Shown piece by piece: positions 22,026 through 32,938 of a DNA stretch of 64,000 nt (position 1 is the stretch's first letter; each line of letters starts with the position of its first letter). The position numbers and the translations under genes were made by a program. The DNA is from Paralithodes platypus (taxonomy: Eukaryota; Arthropoda; Malacostraca; Decapoda; Lithodidae). The notes under the pieces were generated by a model. The model had not been told where the DNA came from and did not search any database. It was given only the letters and a program-made list of their open reading frames with translations. The stretch spans positions 43,893,632 to 43,957,631 of the forward strand of contig CM064509.1 of NCBI GenBank assembly GCA_032716605.1, given 5' to 3'.

Positions 22026-22736
22026 CCCTTAATTAGCGGCTCACCACATAAGTCGAGTTAAATAAAGCTGGACTATGTGGCGGCGCTCGACATAACTCGA
22101 GTGGCAATTTCAGCACGTAATGTTGCTGAGAGAGAGAGACAAGTGGTGGCAGGAGAGTAGCGAGCGTATGACTGCTCCAGACCACCGCGGCGAACCTACT
22201 GACACGAATCTCACCTCCCTCCTACCTCTCTCACTCGCTATATAAGGAATTGTATGGGGAAAGTGCCTAATTACATGCTTTTTGCACTCGCGTTGCACGG
22301 TTATTGCAAGAAAACTAGCCATCATAAAAGGATCGTTATGGTGTCATTCGAAAGCTCTGTTTATGCCCTTTCAGGGATAGATACTTGTTTTACGTTCTGG
22401 GTCTTATTTAGGCATGAAAATGATCACGTAAACAGCCCTATTTTGGCTAAAAACACCCCGCTAGGCGGTACATATAAATAAACCGCATAGGCCGCTCTTA
22501 ACCCCTTCAGACATATATGACGCAGAGGTTGCCAGATTAGCAATAAGAAATAGAGTTCTCTCACTCTTATAATTACCTCTCCAAAATTAGTTTTCTGCCC
22601 ACATCTAACTCAAAGACAACTGCAGAGGTTGAAGTAACTAAAATAAAGGTTTGTAAAAAACCCTGATGGTCATAAAGGCTTTAAAGTATCCCTAATAGGC
22701 TCAAAATTGCGTCATATGTCGGAGAGGGTTAAGGTG
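22026..22736 (+). mobile_element. TTAA MITE in left LTR of B, itself carrying a nested MITE
   Basis: TTAA at 22022-22025 and 22737-22740. The right LTR of the same element has the intact site (ccaccttaaggacaacg at 39672-39688), fixing the borders. The left end cccttaattagcggc pairs imperfectly with the right end read inwards (caccttaagagcggc). A shorter copy without the inner insertion is at 37380-37860. The frame at 22254-22481 recurs there only because the DNA does. Confidence 0.93.
22502..22728 (+). mobile_element. Nested 227-bp TTAA MITE
   Basis: Sits in a TTAA (22498-22501, 22729-22732) of the outer MITE; the uninterrupted site is ccgctcttaaggtg at 37847-37860. Ends ccccttcagacatatatgacg and, inwards from the right, ccctctccgacatatgacgc form ~20-bp terminal inverted repeats. 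Too short to code. Confidence 0.93.
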
Positions 22737-23516
22737 TTAAGGACAACGCTAGGCTATGAGCCTGTCTTGCTCAGCCACAGTTTCCTAACTTTGATATCCC
22801 AGCTAGACTTTATTCGCCGAGAAGACACTAGTTAGGACATAAGCTCATTTTGTTATGTATGCATTATTATTCAGTATTTATTAGTCTAGGTTGTTGTTGA
22901 GTTGCACAACCATAGCCGACTGTTTCGTTGATGAGGAAGTACTTCTTTTAGTGTCGAGCATTACTGCCGTTGCGCATTTATAGTATTCTCGTGTCAGTTA
23001 ACATTATATGTCCTATCTTTTAGTGTATTCAGTCTACACGTGTGGTGTCCTGCCTCCTGCCTTTATATAATTTAAGATACGAGCATCTTATGAGCAACAG
23101 ACTTTCTTCAGAAGTTTCCAGGTCTATGCTGTAGGACTATACTTCACTTTCTTTTAGATAGGAGTGAAGAGTTTATTGTTGTTTAGAGTAACTGTATTGA
23201 AGCATCTTTTTATTGTATTAAATCTTGCAGTGATTTAATTGATCTTTCCATAGCTTCACTTTTATGCATTTTAACGTAACTCGCATCTTGTTTGTTATCA
23301 GGTTATACCAGTGTGGGTTAGCCTGAAGTAGAGTACATTTATGCCCAGTTAAGGATACCCCATTATCGCAGATTAACTTTGGAGGGTATAGGTGTTTTTG
23401 TTCGCCGGCATATAAGTTCGAGGGTTTGGATCTAGCGTACCGTTGTTGCATAGTGCCCTATTACTAGTCCAATCATTAAGTGCCCTTGTTTTATTCGTAG
23501 CCCCGGTCGTAACAAA

Positions 23517-23530
23517 TGGCGACCTTGCCT
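23517..23530 (+). promoter_or_regulatory. Primer-binding site of element B
   Basis: tggcgaccttgc two bases after the LTR end, as in A and C. Confidence 0.7.
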
Positions 23531-23786
23531 AGTATCTTATTTTAGTAGAAACCAGGATCCATTTGTTGATATTTGCAGTAATAACAAATAGTGCCCTTGC
23601 CTGGTATCTAAGGAAGAATTGCAGGATTGTTGGACATTTGTTTTTTGAGGATTATTTTGGACACGTTGAATTTTTTTTGACAACGTAGTATAGCACTTGA
23701 GTTGTCTTCGAGCATTTTATATTTTTGAGTGAATAGTGCTACATGAGAGTTTAGGTACTCCTTTTTTTTATAAACGTTGAGAATTT

Positions 23787-24690
23787 TTGGTGGACACTAT
23801 GTCGAACGACGGATCTATGTACGGTGAGGACACAGTACGGGAAGCAGACTCTGAGGTGCAGCAGCGGGGTTTGTTAGAAGGCATTAGAGTAATAACTAGT
23901 GAGGAGGATGCAAGGAAGTTTCTGGAGATGCCTATTACTGTTGACCGGGTGTCGGGGATTGATCGGTATGGTCTCCAGTGTTTGACCACAGTCATGGGTC
24001 ATGTGGGCACTAGCAGCAGCATGACGAGAGGTGACCTGGTGGCCTGTGTGCTCGGCGGGGTGCGTGGGGCTTCGGGTGGAGCGGGAGCTGGGGCACCTTC
24101 GGCCCAGCCCCCATTCCACTCGACTCCTACCATGGAGCCCCCTCGGGCTCCGGAGCCAGGGTACGTTCCCGCAGGCCGATAGTCACTGGCAGCGTGGTTT
24201 GCACTTGGGTGGGTCTCCAATTGTTGCATCTCCTCCTCCTCAAGGTTTAACTGCAGATATGCTCTTCCAGATTGAGATGGCTAAGATTCAGGCAGAGGAG
24301 AGAAAGGCCAGACATGAGGCTGAGCTCAGGCAGCAGCAGCAGCAGCAGCGGGAAGCTGAGCTTCAGATTGAGGCTACGAAGTACTGTGCAGACATAGACC
24401 TTGAGAAGTCTCGGGTGGAGTCAACAGGGCAGCGTCTCGGTTCTGGGAATCGAGGTCTTGATCAGTCTTTATCGCACCTTCTTAAGTTAGTCCCTACATT
24501 TGACGAGTCGGGTGTCACCGAATTTTTCCTGCGTTTTGAGAAGAAGTGCCGGGAGCACCAATGGCCCTTCCTCACCTAAAGGGAAGCCCAAGGGGGAGTT
24601 AGAGTGTTTTCATTGTCACAAGAAGGGGCATTTTGCACGATCCTGTCCTAGCAAGCTACCTACAGCAGTCGTGTCTTTGGCTCGCAACAT
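23787..24690 (+). pseudogene. gag: gag of element B with the capsid deleted
   Basis: The N-terminal frame (23787-24182) has the same DRVSGIDRYGLQCL segment as A. After a frameshift near 24170 the reading continues at about 24183-24579 with a KIQAEERKARHEAELRQQQQQQREAEL coiled-coil-like, CAG-rich part and reaches FEKKCREHQWP. Then text jumps straight to a linker and the CCHC knuckle CFHCHKKGHFARSC (about 24607-24648). Compared with A (10788 to about 11380) roughly 600 bp are missing, which removes the whole SCAN-like capsid C-terminal domain. Such a gag could not assemble alone. Confidence 0.87.
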
Positions 24691-27179
24691 TGGAGTGTCT
24701 TTGAAGTCGTCTGCGTTTGCCTGGGGTAAATGGTCAGAGGCTGGAGCACAGCCAGTGAAGAAGTGTCCGGAAGGCTTGACAGCTGTCCGCGATACTTTTT
24801 GTGACCATAGAGGGCGCAGCTGCGTGAGTTGGGCTGGTTGCAAGCATGGAGTAGAATATTTGCGTGATACGGGTCCTTCCCAGACATTGATGAAAAACTT
24901 TACAGGCAAACCTATAAACGCGGCATGGGTAGTTGTGGTGCAGGGTATCAATGCCACATGGTCATACCCGTTGGTCCGAGTGGAGCTGGAGGTAGAAGGT
25001 GTGACACGAGAGTTGGATGTCGGAATCGTGGAGAAACTGCCAGTAGAGGGCGTCGACCTTCTTCTCGGCAATGACTTTGCGGTGCCTACTTCTGAAGTTC
25101 CACCCTTAGTCGTTGCCGAGAGGGCGGCCGACGTGAGTGGGGAGGGGCAGGAGTTGGTCGAGAGGTGTCAACTACAGCAGATGGCATATGTTGTCTGTCG
25201 AAAGGAGAAGGCTAAAGTTGGGACAAGTTTTGAGAGTTTTGATCCAGCGGCTCTCCTTGGCGACTCAGTATTAGCACCTATGTTAAGGTCCGGAGTGGCC
25301 CCAGAACCTGCCACACTTGTTGAGGAGGAAGGGCGTGTGAAAACTCCGAGACAGCACCGTTACTCACAAAAGCAGGATAGGGTCGAACAGTCTAGTACCA
25401 GGGGAGGCCATATGTTGCTCCGGGAGCATCTCAATAAATTGGCTCCTTCGGATATCTGTCGGCTGCAGTTGGGTGATCCTGAGCTTCAGAAGTGCAGTAA
25501 CGGTGCAATCGAACTGGAGGAGGACGGGGATGCAAAGCCGGGGGACTTCTTTCGAGTGGGCGGTATTTTGTACAGGCGTTTTCTAGATCCCAGACGGAGT
25601 TGGGAGGGTGGGTCGAGAGTGGTTGACCAGTTGGTAGTGCCTAGTGTGTGCCGTGATAGCCTACTGAGGTTGGCACATGATGTACCGGTGGCAGGGCATT
25701 TGGGTGTACGTAAGATGGTAGCAGCATTGGCGAAATTGTTTTGGTGGCCAGGGATGAAGGCACATGTTGCATCATGGGTGGCAATGTGCAGTACCTGCCA
25801 GACAGTAGGTAAACCAAATCAGTGTATTCCCAAGGCTCTGTTGCACCCTATTCCTTTTATCGGGCCACCATTCAGTAAGGATATAATCGACATGGTTGGC
25901 CCTCTACCCCCTACTAGTGCAGGCAACAAGTACCTCCTCACGATTATGGATGTTGCCACTCGTTATCCGGATGCATACCCCATGCGAAATGGTACTGCTA
26001 AGACTGTTGTTCGTAACTTGCTATTGTACTGTTCTAGGTACGGGTACCCGCAGGAATTGCAGTCAGACCAAGGGTCCAACTTTACTTCTAACCTTTTCAA
26101 ACAGACCATGCAGCAGCACGGTATCAGTACAGTTGTCTCTTCAGCCTATCACCCAGAGAGTCAAGGGGTGTTGGAGAGGTGGCACTCGACTCTGAAGAAC
26201 ATGTTGCGTTGTTACTCTGTTGAAAATGGCAAAGATTGGGATCTTGGGTTGCCCTATGTATTATTCGCTGCTCGGGAGGTACCTGGTGAAAGCCTAGGGT
26301 TCAGTCCCAATGAGTTAATTTTTGGACATCAGGTCAGAGGCCCCCTCAACATGGTTAAAGAAATTTGGAGGGCACAGCAAAACCATGTTCCATGTTAAAG
26401 TATGTCCTCGAGAGCAGAGAGAGAATGCTGAGAAGCCTTGAGTTGGCAGGTAGGAATTTGGTAGGGTCGCAAGCACTTATGAAGGACAGGTACGATGAGA
26501 AGGCGAAACTCCGGGAGTTTAAGGTGGGGCAAGAGGTGTTGATTCTGTTACCTCTGCCAGGTCATCCTTTGTCTGCCAAGTATGCTGGTCCTTATAAGGT
26601 GGTGATAAAGATCTCTGACCTAGACTATCTTGTGGCTACTCCAGATAGGTGTAAAATGAACCAGCTGTGCCATGTGAACCTGGTGAAAGAGTTTGTGAGG
26701 CGCCCCCCTGAGCCTCTCGCTGTCCCTGTGTTGACCTGCAGCGGTCATGGAGGAGAAGGAGTGAGGGACAGTGAAGCTCAGGTGGAAGATAACTGGGAGT
26801 GTCATGTCTCTGCAGACCAGTGGGCGGGGAACTCCAGACAGGTGGCTGACGATGCTCTAGTGCACCTGCCTGAGCAACAGCGTGTAGCCGTGCAGCGCCT
26901 CTTTACTTCATACCCCACTGTCTTCGCAGAGCACCCAGGCCTCACAACTCGAGTGGTGCATGACGTAGACGTGGGAGATCACCCCCACCTTTAAATCAGT
27001 ACCCTACAGAATTCCACCCATTAAACTCCCAGCCCTCAGAGCGGAGTTAGAGTATATGTTAGAACAGGGGTTGATTGAGAAGGGGGCAGTTAGGTGGACA
27101 TCTCCTGTCACTCTGCAGCCCAAACCTGACGGGAAGGTTCGCTTCTGCATTGACTTTCGGAGATTGAACGAGTTGACTC
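24691..27179 (+). pseudogene. pol: Element B protease, integrase and start of RT
   Basis: One frame (24500-26398) runs from the gag knuckle through the protease, whose site reads LRDTGPSQTL (Gly-Pro where A and C have Gly-Ala), LLGNDFA, zinc-binding LAHDVPVAGHLGV...MCSTCQ, integrase core IDMVGPLPP, QSDQGSNF and HPESQGVLERWH. It shifts near 26370 (RAQQNHVPC) into 26365-26994, with a GPYKVV module and linker, and again near 26985 in a C run. The RT N-terminus continues (RFCIDFRRLN) until it is cut at 27179 by element C. The remainder is at 36629-38199. Confidence 0.9.
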
Positions 27180-29041
27180 TGTTACGACCTGGCACTCGGG
27201 TACACAAGGGCTCTCAATCAGGACTCTAATACGGCTCGCTGCCACAACGGAAACACACGATCCCAACCCCTGAGTACTGCCAGCCGAACAAAAAACACCA
27301 ATACCCTCCAGAGTTCAATCTGCTATAACGGGGTATACAAGAACTCGGTACTAGTGTTCAACAACAGACTAATAAAGAGACAGGAATTCTCTAGTCTGGT
27401 CAACAATCAAACAAAGAAGTAAGAAACAACAACACCAAAGAATAGTGTTGGCCGAAGCCGAAGTAATCCACCCTTGACTAAGAACTTAAGAAGTCCTCCA
27501 CCCTCTACTTCGGATCGGCACTATTACGTTACGTTAATTAATAGTCCTTAAGCATCGAGCAAGGAATCTTCTGAAAAAAGTTAGATGCTTCTCGGATGCT
27601 CGTAAGAAGTACGTATCGGATTTTGAACAGTAATTCAATAAGAAAAACACTGGCAATTAAATACTATTACAGGTTTAAATTGGCATAAGAATAATTAAAA
27701 GAATATGCAATAGTAAATGGCAAACATTAAAAAGAAGTACTCCGCAAATGCAACGGCAATAGCCTACTCGGATTGTGCTCGTGGGCCACTAATCACTAAA
27801 GTAGCCAAGCTTGCAACACATGAAATCAATAGTGCATAAACAATATCATACATAAGGAAAGCTTCAATACTATTCTGTATCTACTAATCGAGTAAAGTCT
27901 AGCTGGGGTACTGTGGGCAAAAGGTAGCAGTGACTGAGCAAAAACGGCTCGTAGCCTAGCGAAGTCCTCACAACTGTTTTAAAGTATTACGTTAACACTA
28001 ACAAGTGCACTTTGAGAAATCCAGATCCCTTGTATCTGGTTTTCTCCCGGCTCCTTGACAAAGTAAAAACAAGCTGTTAATAAAATACAGGGTGGTTAGG
28101 CTCTTGCCCTCACGCACTGTAAATTATTAACTCAACACAGTCAGCCGCGAAGACAACCTAGGCTTCACTGAACCGAAACGAGTATGCAGGTTTATCGCTT
28201 AACCACTGCATCAAACAACAACTCGTAACACAGAAAAGCCTTACCCCAGTCTAGCATTACCTAGACTAGCAGAAACCAGGAATAATAATAATAACACACA
28301 GGGAAATGCATAGACAAGTGCAACAAACATAAATCAATCCTATTCTAAGTTAACCCTTCCAAAATAGGCTATCTAATAGGCATGTATCTCATGAGAACTC
28401 AAGCGATAATACGTTGGCTGACTAGCTCTGCACCAACGGGACCATGGAAGTTAAAAAGGGTAGGGAAAAGAGGAGATAAGAATGTAAGGTAGTAGAGAAA
28501 GTTCACATCAGTCAGAAGAATATATATAGTTAGCAAGGGAAATGAGAAGTCGCTCTGCCTAATGAGTTCTGATCAAAAAATGGCTAGACTTCCCTTTTTA
28601 TACTCGGCCCTCTAGTGAGCCCAACGTGAACTACTAAGGACCGCCCACTGACAATCATTACGTAATTTCTCTCTCTCCTCTGGGATAGACAAAGGCTTTC
28701 CTAGCACTGAGGGGAGGGGGGAGGGGGGGGGGGAGTGCTAGTGAGTTAGGCCCACCTCCCGCATGGCGCACCCACTGACCCCCAACTGTGGCTGCCGCTT
28801 CTCCCATCATTACAAATAAGTTTTACACACAATACTTATAACTAATGATATAAAATAGAACTCGTTGACTCAGATGAAAACAAAATACATATTCATATTA
28901 CTTATAGTACAACGGCTCACATGAACTAAGTTAGGAAACTCTACATAGACTACAGCCAAAGTTCCTGCCCTGACGATCCTAGCGAGAGTGGGGCATGACT
29001 AGGCGTTCTGTACAGCATGCTCACACTGGACATGCGTCACA
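27180..29041 (-). repeat. 3' LTR of element C (left copy, 1862 bp)
   Basis: In sense it begins TGTGACGCATG and ends AGGTCGTAACA. Practically identical to 34769-36628, implying recent integration because LTRs are copied from one template at insertion. Confidence 0.97.
28014..28046 (-). promoter_or_regulatory. LTR hairpin, element C left LTR
   Basis: In sense: gagaaa-a-ccagat, loop acaaggg, atctgg-a-tttctc. The inner stem and the A/A mismatch are as in A and B; the outer stem differs on both strands in a paired way. Confidence 0.8.
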
Positions 29042-29056
29042 CCTCCCCCAAGATTT
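29042..29056 (-). promoter_or_regulatory. Polypurine tract of element C
   Basis: In sense aaatcttgggggagg immediately before the 3' LTR; this type of tract primes plus-strand DNA. B (38590-38605) and D (60401-60415) have cttgggcgggg at the same place. Confidence 0.75.
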
Positions 29057-29329
29057 TACTTGCTCAACCCTGAGCTAAAATCTGACAAACACAGAACCCC
29101 ATCAAGCCCCTCACACCCAGCGACCCAGCGACCGCATGGCACTAAAACAAAGCTGAGTTTATCACCAAAACGCATCTTATTATTAACCAAAAATTCACAT
29201 TTTATAACTCCTCCCAACAATAGCAAAAAGACACAATATCATGCTCCCAGAGCGAGCTTACAGCAGCTCAGCCGTTTGATAGTTTGTGGACTACTCAAAC
29301 TCTATAGGCTATGACAAACTTATACGATT

Positions 29330-29445
29330 ACCTATATCAAAAGAAAGAGTTTTTTATATGATTTTTATATTTTAATATGTTTTTCCCGGCTGCACTATAA
29401 GGGCAGCCTATTTTCCTCCACTCAAACCCACACACCTGTGATAGC
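29330..29445 (-). promoter_or_regulatory. Conserved 3' non-coding segment after pol, element C
   Basis: Shares acaggtgtgtgggtttgagt, ggctgccc, attaaaatataaaaa and tctttcttttgata with A, B and D although the neighbouring LTRs differ. Confidence 0.7.
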
Positions 29446-32379
29446 CTACGACTGATCATCCACCCTTGATAAACAATCCGCGATCACATTGTCACATCCA
29501 GCAATATGACGGATGTCCAGGTTATACTCCTGCAACATCAAAGACCACCTGGTCAGTCTCATATTGTGATTGTGAAATTGATTCAGGAATCTCAAAGGGT
29601 GATGATCAGTGTAGATAACCACGACTGGGCCATAGGCTGGAACATACACCTCGAAGTGCCTGAGCGACAGCACAATCGCCAGTAATTCATTTTCTATTGT
29701 AGAATAGTTCTTTTGTGCAGCATTGAACTTCTTAGAAAAGAAACTTACTGGGTGTTCCACACCTTCATTGTCTGTCTGTAGCAAGACGGCACCAGCCCCT
29801 ACACCACTAGCATCTGTTGCCAGCTGAAAAGGCCTGTTAAAGTCTGGGGCCCTGAGTATCGGGTGAGTACATAGCAAATGTTTCACCAAAGTGAAAGCCT
29901 TTTCACACTCAGGTGCCCACAAAAACTTTTTGTCTTTAGATAACAAATCTGTGAGAGGTGCCAACACCGTTGAGTAACCTTTTATGAAGCGTCTGTAGTA
30001 GCCTATCATACCCAAGAATCTCATAATCTGCTTCTTGGTTGTTGGGTGCGGAAATTTATTGATAGCCTGTACCTTGTTCTGAGGAGGGCACACCTGTCCC
30101 CTTCCCACTACAAACCCAAGGTACTGCACAGTGGCTTTTACGAAGTCACACTTTGCCAAATTTACTACCAGACCTGCTTCACTAAGTTTCCGGAACAAGG
30201 TCTCAAGGTGCTCACAATGGCTCTCAAAGTCGTCATCATAAATGATTACATCGTCCAAATATACGGTGCAATTTGGAATGTCCTTTACAATTTCATTCAT
30301 CAGGTTCTGAAACGTTGCTGGTGCATTCTTAAGCCCGTAAGGCATAACATTGCACCGGTAGGTACTCCCGTCCACAACAAAAACACATACCTCTTTAGCA
30401 CGCACGGACAAAGGTACTTGCCAGTAACCTTTTACTAAATCTACTTTAGACAAAAAACGAGCATTACCAATTTTGTCAACACTATCATCAACCCGAGGAA
30501 GAGGATATGGGTTAGTTGGAGTCAAACCGTTTAACCTACGGAAATCAATACAAAAGCGTACCTTGCCATCTGGCTTAGGCTGCAGTGTTACAGGGGAAGT
30601 CCACTTAACTGTGCCTTTCTCTATCAACCCTCTACCGAGCATATACTCCAACTCATCCCTCAGAGCTGGTAGTTTTATGGGGGGCACACGGTACGGGATT
30701 GACTTAAAGGGTAGATGGTCCCCCACGTCAACATCATGCATAGCCTGAGTAGTGAGGCCTGGGTGTTCAGCAAATACAGTGGGGTATGAACCGAACAACT
30801 GACGGATAGCATCAAACTGCGGCTCAGGCAAATGAGCTATAGCCTCGTCAGCCCTTAGGCTCGAGTTCCCCGCCCACTGATCCGCTGAAACATGTTGATC
30901 CCAGCTATCCTCCTCTGAAGCTTGACTGTCCCCCTCTCCTTCTCCACCACGGCCGCAACAAGCCAACACAGGGACAGTGAGAGGCTCAGAGGGGCGCCTC
31001 ACATACTCTTTAATAAGGTTCACGTGACATAACTGGTTCTTTTTCCTCCTGTCTGGAGTGGCAACAAGGTAATCTAAGTCTGAAATTTTTTCTACAATTT
31101 TATAAGGTCCAGTGTACTTCGCAGAGAGGGGGTTACCAACCAAAGGCAACAAAATTAATACCTCTTGTCCTACAGTGAACTTCCGGAGCCTCACTTTGCG
31201 ATCATACCTGTCCTTCATCAAAGCTTGTGATTCTGTCAAATTTCTACCTGCCATCTCCAGACTCTTAAGCATGCGCTCACGGCTTTCAAGCACATACTTT
31301 AATAATGGACAAGGCTGCACAGTCCCCTCCCAAATTTCTTTCAGCATGTTAAGGGGGCCCCTGACACGGTGTCCAAAAATCAGCTCGTTTGGACTAAATC
31401 CCAGGCTCTCACCAGGTACCTCCCGAGCAGCAAACAGCACATAAGGCAATCCAAGATCCCAATCCATACCGTTGTCAGCACAATAACACCTGAGCATGCT
31501 TTTAAGTGTAGCATGCCACCGCTCAAGCACCCCTTGACTCTCAGGGTGATACGCTGACGATACTACTGCTCGTATCCCATGCTGTTGCATTGTTTGCTTG
31601 AACATGTTGGAGGTGAAATTAGATCCCTGATCAGACTGAATCTCCTCCGGGTACCCGTACCTTGAGAAGTACCACAACAAGTTACTGACTACCGTCTTAG
31701 CCATTCCATTTTTCATAGGGTATGCATCGGGGTATCTAGTGGCAACATCCATTATGGTTAACAAAAATTTATTTCCCGCCTTAGTGGGAGGGAGTGGACC
31801 AACCATGTCAACAATAATTTTACTAAAGGGTGGCCCAATCACAGGAATAGGGTGTAACGGAGCCTTAGGAATAACTTGGTTCGGTTTCCCGACACGTTGA
31901 CAAATATCACAGGAGTTTATCCATGACTGCACATGAGACTTCATCCCCGGCCACCAAAACAATTTCCCCAAAGCCGCCACCGTTTTTCTCACCCCTAGAT
32001 GTCCTGCCAGTGGTGTGTCATGCGCCAACCTCAGTAGGCTATCCCTGCACTCCCGTGGCACCACCAACTGGTCCACTACTCCGGACCCCTTTTGCCAACT
32101 ACGTTTAGGGTCTTGAAAACGCCTATAAAGGATGCCTTCTAAATAAAAAAAATCTCCTGGCTGTGCATCGCCGTCCTCGTCGAGCTCTACAGCTCCATTA
32201 GCACACGTTTGGAGCTCAGGGTCCTCTAGTTGCAACCGACTTATATCTGAGGGTGCCAAGCGATCTAACTGCTCCCGGAGCAATGCATGACCTTCCCCGA
32301 TACTGGGCTGCTCCCTCTGTCCTCTCTCGATGTACATAACGTTGCTGTCGTGGAGACTCGTCATGCCCAGCCTCGTCAC
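29446..32379 (-). CDS. pol: Integrase-reverse transcriptase-RNase H polyprotein of element C
   Basis: 977 uninterrupted codons. Residues 105-165: zinc-binding H120-x6-H127 and C157-x2-C160. Residues 180-300: integrase core with D191 (VDMVGPLPP), D250 (QSDQGSNF) and E286 (QGVLERWH), a D-x35-E spacing. Residues 421-460: GPY module (GPYKIV). Residues 555-765: reverse transcriptase with RFCIDFRRLN, YGLKNAPATFQ and Y707-L-D-D. Residues 790-972: connection and RNase H with D856 (TDASG), E898, D925 (YTDHH) and DNVIADCLSR. All expected catalytic residues are present. The true start is upstream: the protease frame enters by a one-base shift near 32335, so the methionine used is arbitrary. Integrase N-terminal to RT is copia-like order with Ty3/gypsy-type sequences, as known for Gmr1 elements. 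The products would copy and insert the element. Confidence 0.95.
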   Translation of the reverse strand: MTRLGMTSLHDSNVMYIERGQREQPSIGEGHALLREQLDRLAPSDISRLQLEDPELQTCANGAVELDEDGDAQPGDFFYLEGILYRRFQDPKRSWQKGSGVVDQLVVPRECRDSLLRLAHDTPLAGHLGVRKTVAALGKLFWWPGMKSHVQSWINSCDICQRVGKPNQVIPKAPLHPIPVIGPPFSKIIVDMVGPLPPTKAGNKFLLTIMDVATRYPDAYPMKNGMAKTVVSNLLWYFSRYGYPEEIQSDQGSNFTSNMFKQTMQQHGIRAVVSSAYHPESQGVLERWHATLKSMLRCYCADNGMDWDLGLPYVLFAAREVPGESLGFSPNELIFGHRVRGPLNMLKEIWEGTVQPCPLLKYVLESRERMLKSLEMAGRNLTESQALMKDRYDRKVRLRKFTVGQEVLILLPLVGNPLSAKYTGPYKIVEKISDLDYLVATPDRRKKNQLCHVNLIKEYVRRPSEPLTVPVLACCGRGGEGEGDSQASEEDSWDQHVSADQWAGNSSLRADEAIAHLPEPQFDAIRQLFGSYPTVFAEHPGLTTQAMHDVDVGDHLPFKSIPYRVPPIKLPALRDELEYMLGRGLIEKGTVKWTSPVTLQPKPDGKVRFCIDFRRLNGLTPTNPYPLPRVDDSVDKIGNARFLSKVDLVKGYWQVPLSVRAKEVCVFVVDGSTYRCNVMPYGLKNAPATFQNLMNEIVKDIPNCTVYLDDVIIYDDDFESHCEHLETLFRKLSEAGLVVNLAKCDFVKATVQYLGFVVGRGQVCPPQNKVQAINKFPHPTTKKQIMRFLGMIGYYRRFIKGYSTVLAPLTDLLSKDKKFLWAPECEKAFTLVKHLLCTHPILRAPDFNRPFQLATDASGVGAGAVLLQTDNEGVEHPVSFFSKKFNAAQKNYSTIENELLAIVLSLRHFEVYVPAYGPVVVIYTDHHPLRFLNQFHNHNMRLTRWSLMLQEYNLDIRHIAGCDNVIADCLSRVDDQS

Positions 32380-32938
32380 TCTCGATGACAGGCCCAGGGG
32401 CTACTCCAGAATTAAGTAATGGTGCTAATACTGAATCACCCAGGAGAGCCGCCGAGTCAAAACTCTTAAAACCAACTCCAGCTTTAGCCTCCTCCTGTTG
32501 ATCGTTCCTCCGCTGGTCTGAAGGCGGAGGACTAGGCTGTGACACTTTAGCTGCCCGAGCTCGGGTGACAACACACGCCATGGGTTGTGTCTGGCACCGC
32601 TCGACCCACTCTTGCTCTTCCCTACTCACGTCGGCCGGCCTCTCGGCAACGACTAAGGGTAGAACCTCGGAAGCGGGCATTGCAAAGTCGTTGCCGAGAA
32701 GAAGGTCGACGCCCTCCACTGGCAGTTTCTCCACAATCCCGACATCCAATTCACGTGCCACACCATCCACCTCCAACTCCAACCGCACCAGCGGGTATGA
32801 CCGAGTTGCATTAATACCCTGCACCACTACCACCCGAGCCGCGTTTATAGGGTAGCCAGTCAAGTTTTTCATCAGAGTCTGGGAAGCACCTGTATCACGC
32901 AAGACCTCTACTCCATGCTTGCGCCCCGCCCACATCAC
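32216..32938 (-). CDS. pol: Protease region of element C (240 codons)
   Basis: The retropepsin-like site LRDTGASQTL is at residues 13-22, and VEGVDLLLGNDFAMP, about 70 residues later, corresponds to the second conserved part of such proteases. A low-complexity linker (PSPPPSDQRRND, then acidic) follows. It overlaps gag by four bases because gag loses one T in a T run at 32962-32966 (A has one more T), and it shifts into the integrase frame near 32335. In relatives gag-protease-integrase read as one frame, so these look like recent or technical indels. The protease would cut the Gag-Pol precursor. Confidence 0.88.
   Translation of the reverse strand: MMWAGRKHGVEVLRDTGASQTLMKNLTGYPINAARVVVVQGINATRSYPLVRLELEVDGVARELDVGIVEKLPVEGVDLLLGNDFAMPASEVLPLVVAERPADVSREEQEWVERCQTQPMACVVTRARAAKVSQPSPPPSDQRRNDQQEEAKAGVGFKSFDSAALLGDSVLAPLLNSGVAPGPVIESDEAGHDESPRQQRYVHRERTEGAAQYRGRSCIAPGAVRSLGTLRYKSVATRGP

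Larger units (their letters stand above)
20940..23514 (+). repeat. Left LTR of element B, enlarged by a MITE
   Basis: Begins TGTGACGCC, ends GGTCGTAACA. Minus the 711-bp MITE and its extra TTAA it is 1860 bp, close to the right LTR (1851 bp). The two differ by scattered substitutions and small indels. Confidence 0.95.

Noticed and set aside
22254..22481. Shared ~70-codon frame in the two MITE copies (also 37474-37836)
   Set aside because: Identity follows from DNA-level identity of the MITE; nothing indicates selection on protein.
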